Positions 43,538-52,038 of a stretch of 64,000 nt of DNA are shown here, one piece after another. A program made the translations under genes and the position numbers. The stretch lies in NCBI GenBank assembly GCA_045106935.1, contig JBGCFN010000033.1, positions 1 to 64,000 of the forward strand, written 5' to 3'. Source of the stretch: UBA1858 sp045106935. Lineage in GTDB: Bacteria > Pseudomonadota > Gammaproteobacteria > UBA4575. The notes beneath the pieces are model-generated. The model worked only from the letters and a program-made list of their open reading frames with translations. It made no database searches and was not told the DNA's origin. Each line of letters opens with the position of its first letter. The first letter of the stretch is position 1.

Positions 43538-43643
43538 GACAGAGATAAATTACTTCCTAGTACAGTGCAAGCTTACTTTTATGCTAAATATATTTGGTTT
43601 TCTTCAGATATAATAGTTATCAACGTCTAAACAAACATCAGCA

Positions 43644-44243
43644 ATGACAACTAAGAACACGACAATAGCAAATCCCCAGGGCAAAGCTTCTTTAGCTATT
43701 CTTAGTGATTTGCAAAACTTTTCACCTGTTAACGTCAAAAGAAAAGATATTCCTCGATGGCTAACTGATTTTTTTACATCAATCTTAGTCTTGAATGCAC
43801 AGTTCAATTTCAAGCCCGTGGTTGATAAAGAATACTACATCTATTTTCACAAACAACAGTGGAAGTTGAGCCTGATTGAGCCACAAGCATGGAAAACATG
43901 CCCCTATGACTTTTTTGCATCATGCCAGCTACATGAAGATAAAAGTTGGAGTATTGCCCCTACTGAAGGCTGGGAAAAAAAACTCCATTTACGCAAAAGC
44001 ATCGACAAGTTGAGGAAAGAATTTTTTGATGCATTAAATATAGAAACTCCCGTAGTAGACACACTCCCTTACTATGCGAGTCATTTACCTTATTACCAAA
44101 GACTCGCTGCCAATGGATTAGCGAGGTCTTTAAAATTATCATTAGAATTAAAACTAGGCACAAACCACAGCCAATCAGTGTGTGGTAAAGAATTAATGGG
44201 TCGATTAAACAACGGTAATCATTCAATCAAAAGTCTTCTTTAA
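43644..44243 (+). CDS. DUF2452 family protein
   Basis: 199 residues. NPQGKASLAILSDLQNF, LTDFFTSILVLNAQFNFKPVV, YYIYFHKQQWKLSLIEPQAW and LPYYQRLAANGLARSLKLSL match the DUF2452 pattern known in gammaproteobacteria. Cytoplasmic, no catalytic motif; function unknown. ATG 43644 (MTTKNTT) has no clear ribosome binding site. The gene precedes the alkane hydroxylase region but is separated by about 320 bases. Confidence 0.75.
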   Translation: MTTKNTTIANPQGKASLAILSDLQNFSPVNVKRKDIPRWLTDFFTSILVLNAQFNFKPVVDKEYYIYFHKQQWKLSLIEPQAWKTCPYDFFASCQLHEDKSWSIAPTEGWEKKLHLRKSIDKLRKEFFDALNIETPVVDTLPYYASHLPYYQRLAANGLARSLKLSLELKLGTNHSQSVCGKELMGRLNNGNHSIKSLL

Positions 44244-44319
44244 CATCCTCCCTAAATTGTGCTCGCTCGTGCTGATCATGATTAACGACTAACTATAAAA
44301 ATTCGCTAACCTTCTTGCT

Positions 44320-44540
44320 TGTACAAAAAACGTTTACACCAACTAATAATATGTACAATCATAATTATTAATTAATATTTATATATTACAATATGTTACA
44401 TTACTTTTCATTATCATTTTTAATGAATTAATCTGTACAATTACCTCGATATACATCTAATTACATGTATTTTACTTGTACATAATTGGCATTTTACCCA
44501 CCTAACGACTAGTATTCACTCCAAGTACAGAATATGTACA
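44320..44540 (+). promoter_or_regulatory. alkB-like promoter region with five TGTACA boxes
   Basis: TGTACA occurs at 44320-44325, 44352-44357, 44434-44439, 44477-44482 and 44535-44540. A sigma70-like promoter, TTGGCA (44486-44491), 18 bases, TAGTAT (44510-44515), lies between the last two boxes. The fourth box touches the -35 and the fifth lies in the leader. Five copies in about 220 bases far exceed chance for a hexamer. They are probable binding sites of a dimeric regulator. The whole gap 44244-44561 holds no gene. Confidence 0.65.
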
Positions 44541-44561
44541 TAAACAACGGAGATGGAAATC

Positions 44562-45695
44562 ATGAAGAAGATACTAGTAAACATTAGATACTTCATAGCC
44601 CCTTTGCTAATTTTGTCAGCAATTTTTGGCGTGATTGCAGGTGGGCCATGGGTCTGGACAGGCGTCGCATTACTCGGCATTGGCATTATTGTCGATACGC
44701 TAACGCGCAAACAAACACCTGGCTCAGGTTATGATGAATCAGGGAATACCTATGCAATACCCGGGCTACAAAATGGTGTGATGTATGGAATGCTTGGTGC
44801 ATTCGCACTGTTACAAATAGTACTTGCCTGGCGAGTATGGGAATACGTCAATGCAGTGCCCATAGAACAAGCCACTTTATTGGGTTTTGCGATTCAAAGT
44901 GGAATCACAGGCAATCAATTGATTGGGGCATGCCTATCAAGTGGAATATTTGCCGGCATTGGCATCATATATGGCCATGAACTTGCTCATACCAAAGGAT
45001 TTAGCTTTGTGATTGCAAGATGGATGATGGCATTAAGTGGTAAAGCGCATTTTTGTTATGCGCACGTCTACAACCATCACTTAGAACTAGGACACAAAGA
45101 TGATCCTGCAACCGCACCACGAGGACGCAGCATTTATGCTCACTTACCGTTGTCTGGATTAGGCCAAAGCAAGTTCTTATTCAACATGGAAAAGCAGCGC
45201 CTAGCGCGATTAGATAAATCGTTCGTGTCATGGCAAAACCGCTGGATCCGAGGATATGCCATGAGCTTACCTACTGTTTTACTGTTCTGGTTTGCTGGAG
45301 GCTGGATTGGTATCGCAGCACTTGGCGCACTATGGTTAATCGCTAACTTTGAATTAGAAGCATTAAACTATTTAGAGCACTACGGTTTAATACGAGAAAA
45401 AGGTCAGCCGATTGATTACAGACATAGCTGGGATAACAACACTGCATTCACAAGCTGGTTCTTCATAGAAATAGGAAGACAAGCCGATCATCACGACAGA
45501 GGAGAAACACATTTCTGGGAATTAGATGATGTCGGTGCACCGAATTGTGGACGCGGCTACTTCTCTTTATTCGCGCTAACACTCATCCCGTCAATTTGGC
45601 ATAAGTACATGGGTGAGCAATTAGATAAATGGGATAACGAGATGGCCAATGAAGGTGAATTAAAAATTGCCGAGTCATTGAAAGCCGCCGCTTAA
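44562..45695 (+). CDS. Membrane diiron hydroxylase, AlkB/XylM family
   Basis: 377 residues from ATG 44562, preceded by GGAG 9 bases upstream; an ATG at 44553 directly follows GGAG and is rejected. Hydrophobic helices at about 10-45, 70-95, 105-137, 145-160, 232-265. Diiron His motifs: GHELAHTKG (H139, H143), HVYNHH (168-173) followed by LELGHKDDP, NYLEHYGL (269-276) and QADHHD (308-312). Typical AlkB reads HELGHK, EHNRGHH and LQRHSDHH; here the second and third boxes and the C-terminus (IPSIWHKYM...KWDNE) look more like XylM. It hydroxylates alkane or methyl-aromatic substrates with electrons from rubredoxin or a reductase encoded elsewhere. Confidence 0.88.
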   Translation: MKKILVNIRYFIAPLLILSAIFGVIAGGPWVWTGVALLGIGIIVDTLTRKQTPGSGYDESGNTYAIPGLQNGVMYGMLGAFALLQIVLAWRVWEYVNAVPIEQATLLGFAIQSGITGNQLIGACLSSGIFAGIGIIYGHELAHTKGFSFVIARWMMALSGKAHFCYAHVYNHHLELGHKDDPATAPRGRSIYAHLPLSGLGQSKFLFNMEKQRLARLDKSFVSWQNRWIRGYAMSLPTVLLFWFAGGWIGIAALGALWLIANFELEALNYLEHYGLIREKGQPIDYRHSWDNNTAFTSWFFIEIGRQADHHDRGETHFWELDDVGAPNCGRGYFSLFALTLIPSIWHKYMGEQLDKWDNEMANEGELKIAESLKAAA

Positions 45696-45739
45696 GAACT
45701 CCTCCCCTTGCACTGTAACTAGTGCAACTACAGTACCTC

Positions 45740-45767
45740 CCCCCAGCTAAGCTGGGGGATTTTTTTT
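45740..45767 (+). terminator. Strong Rho-independent terminator after the hydroxylase gene
   Basis: CCCCCAGC (45740-45747), a TAA loop, GCTGGGGG (45751-45758), then A and eight T residues. It lies 45 bases beyond the hydroxylase stop, so the gene is monocistronic. A shorter ACTGTA/TACAGT pair precedes it. Confidence 0.9.
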
Positions 45768-45802
45768 AAGTAGCAGTAAATGAAATAGAAAGTTAAGTTG
45801 GA

Positions 45803-46186
45803 TTATTGTATCGCACCAACGTACAACCATTTACCAGAAATTCGCTGAAAAGAAGATTTTTCATGCATGACTTCTTTATTGTTATCGGGGCCAAGATAAT
45901 AAGCTTTGAACTCAACGGCTCCCTCATTACCTTTTTGATTTTTATCAAGAATCTCCAGCTTCAACCACTCACATGATTTTTCTGACAGGCTTTCTGCGGT
46001 TAAATTTCCAACCATCGCTGGATGCCATGTGTTTAATAAATATTCTCCATAATAACCTAATGAATAAGCAGAATATCGTGAACGCATTAGTTGCTCAGGG
46101 GTTTTAGCAAACGCTTTTCCAGATAAAAATCGACCACAACAATGTTCAAATTTTTTATCTTTCCCACAAGGGCATAAAGAAATCAA
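45803..46186 (-). CDS. ychJ: YchJ family SEC-C protein (UPF0225)
   Basis: 127 residues starting (M)ISLCPCGKDKKFEHCCGRF. The chosen TTG (46186) has GGTGGGA six bases upstream; an earlier TTG at 46201 is inside that site's reach and is less likely. The N-terminal CPCGK...HCC is the SEC-C zinc motif; MRSRYSAYSLGYYGEYLLNTWHP and the middle are typical of YchJ. It probably binds zinc and acts with protein secretion or a peroxide response; function unclear. Confidence 0.85.
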   Translation of the reverse strand: MISLCPCGKDKKFEHCCGRFLSGKAFAKTPEQLMRSRYSAYSLGYYGEYLLNTWHPAMVGNLTAESLSEKSCEWLKLEILDKNQKGNEGAVEFKAYYLGPDNNKEVMHEKSSFQRISGKWLYVGAIQ

Positions 46187-46394
46187 AATATTTCCCACCA
46201 AATTGAATTAGCACTGTATTTTAAATGGTACACACACAGTATGTAATAGAAATAAATAGGTGATTTATTCTATCATGCTGTCATCTTTCAATCTTTTATT
46301 AAATGAAAAGATATTTCTCAAATAGCAATTGACTATTAATCAATAGCGAGTGACAGAAAATCACACGCTGCAGTATGATGACTTGTTAGCTAAA
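46187..46394. other. Intergenic, no feature recognised
   Basis: About 200 bases between ychJ and a short acidic-protein gene. AT-rich; I see no clear promoter, terminator or reading frame beyond random ones. Confidence 0.4.
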
Positions 46395-46532
46395 TTATAG
46401 CCCCGGGCTATCCAGTGCTTCCATTAGCTCTTCAAACTCAAGCTCGGTAAGTTGCTCATTACGCTCATCATCAAGAGCATAATTAAGGTCATCTAGTACA
46501 TCATTAATAGCGTTATCATTAGGATCAATCAT
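46395..46532 (-). CDS. Very acidic 45-residue microprotein
   Basis: MIDPNDNAINDVLDDLNYA, then an ELEFEELMEALDSPGL end. Eight Asp and seven Glu against one Arg make a pI near 3. The ATG (46532) has GAGG seven bases upstream, and the frame is clean between start and TAA. It has no homologue I recognise. Possible roles: antitoxin-like, ion-binding or DNA mimic. It is isolated between ychJ and a small plus-strand gene and is the kind of gene normal pipelines omit. Confidence 0.55.
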   Translation of the reverse strand: MIDPNDNAINDVLDDLNYALDDERNEQLTELEFEELMEALDSPGL

Positions 46533-46902
46533 CACACAACCTCGTATTAACAAAAATTAACCACGAGATAGTTTTATTGATATTTCATATGTAAAAATGT
46601 GAATTCAACGACACTATTAAGATAATTTATTGAATAATTCAGATAACAGAATGTACTTTGTGAATACTTTCAAATTTATTTAATAATCAATCCAAAATTA
46701 GCAATAAATTCAAATTGATCCATAAGAATATTAACAATTGTTAAAAAGCCAAAATTCAATGTGATGCAATTCAAAGATTAAAGACAATTAAAAATAATTA
46801 TAAGGATTATAAAGTTGTCATCACGTTTCTTTAAATGGATTTTGATATTTTGCAGGACATATAATTAATCAAACTGGCAGTCAATAAATTGCGGGAAATT
46901 CA
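46533..46902. other. AT-rich intergenic region
   Basis: 370 bases, strongly AT-rich, with an AACAATTGTT palindrome at about 46732-46741 but no clear gene or promoter. It separates the acidic microprotein gene from the plus-strand 62-residue gene. Confidence 0.4.
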
Positions 46903-47091
46903 ATGAATATTGATAAAGTGTTATATCATCTAAAAGAAGCAGATAAAGAATTGAATCGAATAACAAATTCAACTACCGCGAATGATGCCTATGGACATCA
47001 ATCGTATTTGGTCGCCATGTCAAACGTTTATGACTTTGTAATGTCTATAAAGCAAGACAATTGCAATACTACAATTAGAGATGATTACTAA
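46903..47091 (+). CDS. Hypothetical small protein, 62 residues
   Basis: MNIDKVLYHLKEADKELNRI, then NDAYGHQSYLVAMSNVYDFV. Predicted helical and soluble. Weak ribosome binding site (CGGGA). Stop overlaps the convergent gene's stop by 4 bases. No recognised family; coding status is moderately supported by its length and composition. Confidence 0.5.
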   Translation: MNIDKVLYHLKEADKELNRITNSTTANDAYGHQSYLVAMSNVYDFVMSIKQDNCNTTIRDDY

Positions 47092-47687
47092 ACTAATTTC
47101 TTATTATTTTTAGCAAGACTTAGAGATAAACCTATTACTCCTCCAATAAGATTATTTAACATATCTTTTTGCGTATCCCATTGATCTATATCACCAGCGC
47201 CAATAAATAGCACTCCTTCACCTTCACCCAATAGCATTGCACCCGCAAATTCATATAACTCATGTGCAGCTGAAAGTCCCAATACAACAATGAGCGTACC
47301 GACTAAACTAGCAAGCATGCTGAAATTATAATCAGACAGAAAAAACCATCGCAATATCATGAGAGATGAGATTAATCCAAAAAAAGCATGAACCCAATAA
47401 TCATATTCAATGCCCAATGGATATTTTTCATAGTATTGATACATTCCCATACAATGAATTAAAAGAAATAATGAGAATAGGAAATAATGGCCCCAATAAA
47501 GCTGGAGAGTTTGTTTGAATTTATAGATGCCACCAAGCAGGACTAAACATATTAAAATATCGTATCTGTAATGACTGTCAATCCTCAATGCTAATACTTC
47601 CATACAGAGAAATATTATAGAAAAGACAGCAAGAATATAAATATTCTTTATAGCATTACGATGATTAATTTTATCTTTATCTGACAT
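47088..47687 (-). CDS. DUF2238-like inner-membrane protein (YjdF type)
   Basis: 199 residues with six hydrophobic helices. YDYWVHAFFGLISSLMI, LSAAHELYEFAGAM and GDIDQWDTQKDMLNNLIGGVIG are marks of the DUF2238/YjdF family: a His-containing helix, an E..E pair and the WDTQ-DM end. Function unknown. It follows a small four-helix membrane protein gene (12-base gap), so the two form an operon. Confidence 0.8.
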   Translation of the reverse strand: MSDKDKINHRNAIKNIYILAVFSIIFLCMEVLALRIDSHYRYDILICLVLLGGIYKFKQTLQLYWGHYFLFSLFLLIHCMGMYQYYEKYPLGIEYDYWVHAFFGLISSLMILRWFFLSDYNFSMLASLVGTLIVVLGLSAAHELYEFAGAMLLGEGEGVLFIGAGDIDQWDTQKDMLNNLIGGVIGLSLSLAKNNKKLV

Positions 47688-47699
47688 ATGGAAAAATCT

Positions 47700-48083
47700 T
47701 CATTTGGTTAATAATGCATAAATTCCCCAAATTATTAAGACTAACCAGATAGACGAATAAAGCCAAAGCCTTTTGACCATCTTTATTATATTTTGTCTAT
47801 CTAACCATACAATAAATTCTTCTGAATAATTAGCTAAACCTGTCAACATCAATAAAGCAATAAATAAACACACCGCCAAGATCTCTATTATTGAGATACC
47901 CGCATTGAGAATAAAATAAAGTGTTAAGACTGATAGTAAGAATCCAACCACAGAGATGACACCTGGAATAGTATAAATTTTACTTAGAAGTCCACCCCAG
48001 GCATTTGGATTAATAACTAGTATGATGATTTTAACTAGCGCAATAACAATTAATATAGAGGCGAGTATGTCGATAGCATTCAT
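47700..48083 (-). CDS. Small four-helix membrane protein
   Basis: 127 residues: hydrophobic segments at about 5-25, 38-58, 62-85 and 105-124, with short loops. AAGGAG lies 8 bases before the ATG. I recognise no family. It is the first gene of a two-gene operon with the DUF2238-like gene; the divergent plus-strand neighbour is a cytochrome c gene. Confidence 0.7.
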   Translation of the reverse strand: MNAIDILASILIVIALVKIIILVINPNAWGGLLSKIYTIPGVISVVGFLLSVLTLYFILNAGISIIEILAVCLFIALLMLTGLANYSEEFIVWLDRQNIIKMVKRLWLYSSIWLVLIIWGIYALLTK

Positions 48084-48265
48084 ATATCATCTCCTTATTC
48101 ATATTATTAACTAATTATGTCACTTATCCTCTTTTTTATAATTGATACTAATCAGTTTTACCCCCTGAATTATTGTCCGAAATTCACTCTAGACTGACCC
48201 ATGTCAATGACTAGAATGGTGTAAAGAATTACGCTAGTTATATATAAATCAACTAGGTATTCATT

Positions 48266-48703
48266 ATGAAAAAGTCGTTAATAGTCATTAAGCCATTTCT
48301 AGTATTGACACTATTCTTTATTAGCATTACTCAAAATTGCTTTTCCGAAGAACCTTATGACACTGAAGCTGAAGGGGAAATCATTTTCATCGATAATTGT
48401 TCTTTATGTCATGGTGATAGCGCTAAAGGAGATGGTGTTTTTTCAAAAATGCTCACGATAGATACACCAGACTTAACCTTATTAAAATCTAATAATGGCG
48501 GTGTTTTCCCTTATAAAGAAATATTTTTAACAGTTGATGGTAGAGATGAAATATTAATTCATGGCCCAAGATACATGCCACTTTGGGGAGACCGCTTCAA
48601 AACATCTACATGGGAAAATGTTTCAGAAAAACATGCTGACACACTTGTTCGTGGCACTATTTTTGAATTATTAATTTATTTGGAATCAATACAGGAAAAT
48701 TAA
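48266..48703 (+). CDS. Periplasmic monohaem cytochrome c-like protein
   Basis: 145 residues. Signal peptide (KSLIVIKPFLVLTLFFISITQNCFS) cleaved near position 27, then one CSLCHG haem motif (C45, C48, H49) and a probable axial Met in PRYMPLWGD. Class I-like cytochrome c of the small electron-carrier type. It could accept or donate electrons to a membrane oxidase. Monocistronic; shares a 182-base promoter gap with the divergent membrane operon. Confidence 0.88.
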   Translation: MKKSLIVIKPFLVLTLFFISITQNCFSEEPYDTEAEGEIIFIDNCSLCHGDSAKGDGVFSKMLTIDTPDLTLLKSNNGGVFPYKEIFLTVDGRDEILIHGPRYMPLWGDRFKTSTWENVSEKHADTLVRGTIFELLIYLESIQEN

Positions 48704-48776
48704 CATGATCTGTTAACTTGCAAGGTGTCAATTATCGGTTATATTCAATGATCTCAACGCGTCATAGGTAGCAAAG

Positions 48777-49979
48777 ATGTCTGATCCTGTGTTGGCCAGA
48801 AAAATCACTCTCCCACTACTCACTTTTTATGGGATCGGGACAATATTGGGTGCCGGTATTTATTTGCTCATTGGAGAAGTCTCTTTGAGAGCCGGTGAGC
48901 ATGCGCCTATTGCTTTTATCCTCTCATCTTTAATTGCTGCTTTTACAGCATATTCATTTGCTCGTTTATCTTCAATGTATCCAAAGAGTGCAGGAGAAGT
49001 CACTTACGCACATGCCGCCTTTAATTCTCGATTTATATCAATCATGGTTGGATTATCAGTGGTATTAATCGGTACCGTCTCTGCCTCAACCATGGTTAAA
49101 GGATTTGCAGGTTACTTCTCTGAGCTATCTGCAATGCCTGAGAATGCGAGCATTATTGCACTCATATTATTCATCACGATATTCTCAGTCTGGGGAATAA
49201 GCCAATCAATGTACCTTGCAGCAGCCATTACTATAATAGAGATATTAGGGTTAGTGTTTGTGATTTATGCCGTCGTTGATATAAGTATGGTGACATCCAT
49301 TAGCTTACCTTCTACTTTTTCGGTGATTGAAAATAGTCATATGATTTTTTTCGCAGCATTTATATCTTTTTATGCCTATATAGGCTTTGAAGATATCGTC
49401 AACATGGCCGAAGAAACAAAAAATCCAAGAAAAATCGTTCCTTTGGCAATTATGCTATCGCTGATATTCTCAACGTTATTATATGTGTTGTTATCTATTG
49501 CCTGCACATCATTTATTCCAGTGTCAGTATTTGAAAATAGCAAAGCGCCACTGGTATCAATCGTTCAGTACAAAGGTTATGACACAGCCATCATGGGATT
49601 CATCAGTATTGTTGCCATTATTAATGGTGCATTAGTCCAACAACTCATGGCTGCACGTGTGCTCTATGGCATGTCCAAACAAAATCTATTTTTTGTTAGT
49701 TTTCAGAAAGTAAATAAAATTACTCAGACACCGATTTATGCAACAGTGTGTATTGCATGTGTGTTGCTTATCCTGGCGCTCAATTTTGATTTAGTCACTT
49801 TGGCTGAAATCACGAGCATGCTTACCTTATTTATATTTATTATTGTACAAAGTGCGTTAATTGCCTTATCACTATATAGCCAAACTTATAAAAAGCTGGA
49901 CTTTATCGTCCCCCCTATTGGCATTCTATTAAATATGATATTAATTTATTTTGGATTCATCTCTCCCAATATCAATTAA
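48777..49979 (+). CDS. APC family amino acid permease
   Basis: 400 residues with about twelve transmembrane helices. LPLLTFYGIGTILGAGIY carries the G-I-G-x-x-x-G unwound first helix of the amino acid-polyamine-organocation family; AFISFYAYIGFEDIVNMAEETKNP is the second family mark. Short C-terminus. Substrate (amino acid or amine) not determined. ATG 48777. Confidence 0.92.
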   Translation: MSDPVLARKITLPLLTFYGIGTILGAGIYLLIGEVSLRAGEHAPIAFILSSLIAAFTAYSFARLSSMYPKSAGEVTYAHAAFNSRFISIMVGLSVVLIGTVSASTMVKGFAGYFSELSAMPENASIIALILFITIFSVWGISQSMYLAAAITIIEILGLVFVIYAVVDISMVTSISLPSTFSVIENSHMIFFAAFISFYAYIGFEDIVNMAEETKNPRKIVPLAIMLSLIFSTLLYVLLSIACTSFIPVSVFENSKAPLVSIVQYKGYDTAIMGFISIVAIINGALVQQLMAARVLYGMSKQNLFFVSFQKVNKITQTPIYATVCIACVLLILALNFDLVTLAEITSMLTLFIFIIVQSALIALSLYSQTYKKLDFIVPPIGILLNMILIYFGFISPNIN

Positions 49980-50130
49980 ACCATTTAAAGCAATGTTAGT
50001 TATAATTGCTTCATTATAATCAGTCTGCGAGCTTCAAACCCCTGTTTACACTATGCTAACCACATATGATGCTTAATATTTGACCGCATTCTAGGCATAT
50101 ACATCAAACTCAAAGAGCAACCCATATAAC

Positions 50131-52029
50131 ATGATTGGATTAAGCGACGTCAGTTTGCATCGTGGTCAGAAACAGTTATTAGATAAGGCTGAACTTCTTA
50201 TTCACTCAGGACAACGTGTGGGTGTCATTGGTGCCAATGGCACTGGAAAATCTAGTTTATTCAAACTCTTTCTAGGTGAATTACATTCAGATAAGGGCGA
50301 TGTCATATTACCTAAACAGATCCGCATTAGTCACATGGCTCAAGAAGTGGCACATAGTGATCGCTCAGCGTTAGATTATGTTCTAGATGGTGATATGGAA
50401 TTACGAGCGACTGAAGCTGAGATTAAAGAAGCTGAAGCCAATGAGGACAATACTGCACTTGCTCGCGCACATGAAAAACTAGATTCTATTGATGCATACA
50501 CTGCACCGAGTCGTGCTCAACAGCTACTATACGGATTAGGTTTTGAGGCAAATGATCACCAACGACAAGTCAACACCTTCTCGGGAGGCTGGCGTATACG
50601 TTTAAATTTAGCTCAAGCACTCATGTGTCCAGCAGATTTAATGTTATTAGATGAACCGACCAATCACTTAGATTTAGATGCCACCGTATGGTTGGAACAA
50701 TGGTTAATACGCTTTCAAGGAACGCTATTACTAATTTCACATGATCGTGATTTTCTTAATTCTGTTGTTACACATATTGCTCGTTTGAGTCACTGCCAAA
50801 TAAATTATTATAAAGGTAATTATTCAGCTTATGAGCGTCAGCACGCAGAACGAATGGCACAACAACAAGCCAATTATGAAAAGCAACAAACGGAACGTGC
50901 ACATTTGCAGAAATATATTGATCGCTTCAAAGCACAGGCAACCAAAGCAAAACAAGCACAAAGTCGTATCAAAGCATTAGCGCGTATGGAAGATATTGCA
51001 CCTGCACATATCGATTCACCATTTCATTTCGGTTTTAATGAAGCCCCAAAGGCATCCAACCCGTTACTATACCTTGAAGAAGCTAGTCTAGGATACGATG
51101 ATAAAGAGGTGTTAGCACAAGTAAATATGAGCATTGTTCCAGGTAGTCGTATTGGTTTACTTGGAAAAAATGGAGCAGGAAAATCAACGTTAATCAAAAC
51201 ACTGGTGGGTGATGTGCCATTAAGGCAAGGTATTCGTCATGCAGGCGATAATCTTCAAATAGGCTATTTTGCTCAACACCAACTGGAAGCATTAGACTTA
51301 TCGGCTAGCCCATTGACTCACATCCAACGTTTATCACCTAATGTAAAAGAGCAGACCATACGCAATTTCTTAGGTGGTTTTAATTTCCATGAGACAGCCA
51401 TAGAATCACCTAAGCACTTCTCTGGTGGTGAAAAAGCACGATTAGCATTGGCTATAGTCGTGTGGCAAAAACCCAATCTGCTTATCATGGATGAACCAAC
51501 CAATCACCTTGACTTAGATATGTGTCATGCACTCACAATGGCTTTACAAGGTTTTTCTGGCGCGATGATTCTTGTTTCTCACGATAGACATTTATTACGC
51601 AATAGTGTGGATGAGTTTTTACTCGTTGCGGAGGGTACTGTTCAGCAGTTTGATGGTGATCTTGATGAATATCAACAATGGGTACTTAAAAGTAAAAAGG
51701 AAAACTCAAAAGAAAAAAATAATCAGGATACAAAAACACCAAAAATAGACCGCAAAGAACAACGCCGCCAAGCGGCAGAACTGCGCAAAATAATGCAACC
51801 TCTTACAAACAAGGTAACAAAAATAGAAAAAGAGATGAAATCAAATGATGAGCATTTAAATATGCTAGAAAAGCAATTGCTCGACACTACTATTTATAAC
51901 GAAGAAAACAAGAAGCAACTTCAAGAAATATTACAGAAGCAAGGCGCACTACAACAAAAAAACAAGATACTTGAAGAAGAATGGATGGAAGTGCATGAAG
52001 CGTTAGAAACTTATGAGAAGAACCTATAA
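50131..52029 (+). CDS. yheS: ABC-F ATPase YheS
   Basis: 632 residues. Two ABC modules: Walker A GANGTGKSS and GKNGAGKST, signatures FSGGWRIRLNLAQAL and FSGGEKARLALAIVV, Walker B LMLLDEPTNHLD and LLIMDEPTNHLD. The linker has QKYIDRFKAQATKAKQAQSRIKAL. The C-terminal coiled coil (about 525-630, Lys/Glu/Gln-rich) distinguishes YheS-type members from YbiT. Acts on translating ribosomes. Single gene, converges on DUF2130. Confidence 0.94.
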   Translation: MIGLSDVSLHRGQKQLLDKAELLIHSGQRVGVIGANGTGKSSLFKLFLGELHSDKGDVILPKQIRISHMAQEVAHSDRSALDYVLDGDMELRATEAEIKEAEANEDNTALARAHEKLDSIDAYTAPSRAQQLLYGLGFEANDHQRQVNTFSGGWRIRLNLAQALMCPADLMLLDEPTNHLDLDATVWLEQWLIRFQGTLLLISHDRDFLNSVVTHIARLSHCQINYYKGNYSAYERQHAERMAQQQANYEKQQTERAHLQKYIDRFKAQATKAKQAQSRIKALARMEDIAPAHIDSPFHFGFNEAPKASNPLLYLEEASLGYDDKEVLAQVNMSIVPGSRIGLLGKNGAGKSTLIKTLVGDVPLRQGIRHAGDNLQIGYFAQHQLEALDLSASPLTHIQRLSPNVKEQTIRNFLGGFNFHETAIESPKHFSGGEKARLALAIVVWQKPNLLIMDEPTNHLDLDMCHALTMALQGFSGAMILVSHDRHLLRNSVDEFLLVAEGTVQQFDGDLDEYQQWVLKSKKENSKEKNNQDTKTPKIDRKEQRRQAAELRKIMQPLTNKVTKIEKEMKSNDEHLNMLEKQLLDTTIYNEENKKQLQEILQKQGALQQKNKILEEEWMEVHEALETYEKNL

Positions 52030-52038
52030 CACGTAATA

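Noticed and set aside
44480..44515. Sigma54-like TTGGCA before the hydroxylase gene
   Set aside because: The second element (TTGC at the proper distance) is missing; a sigma70-like -10 fits better.
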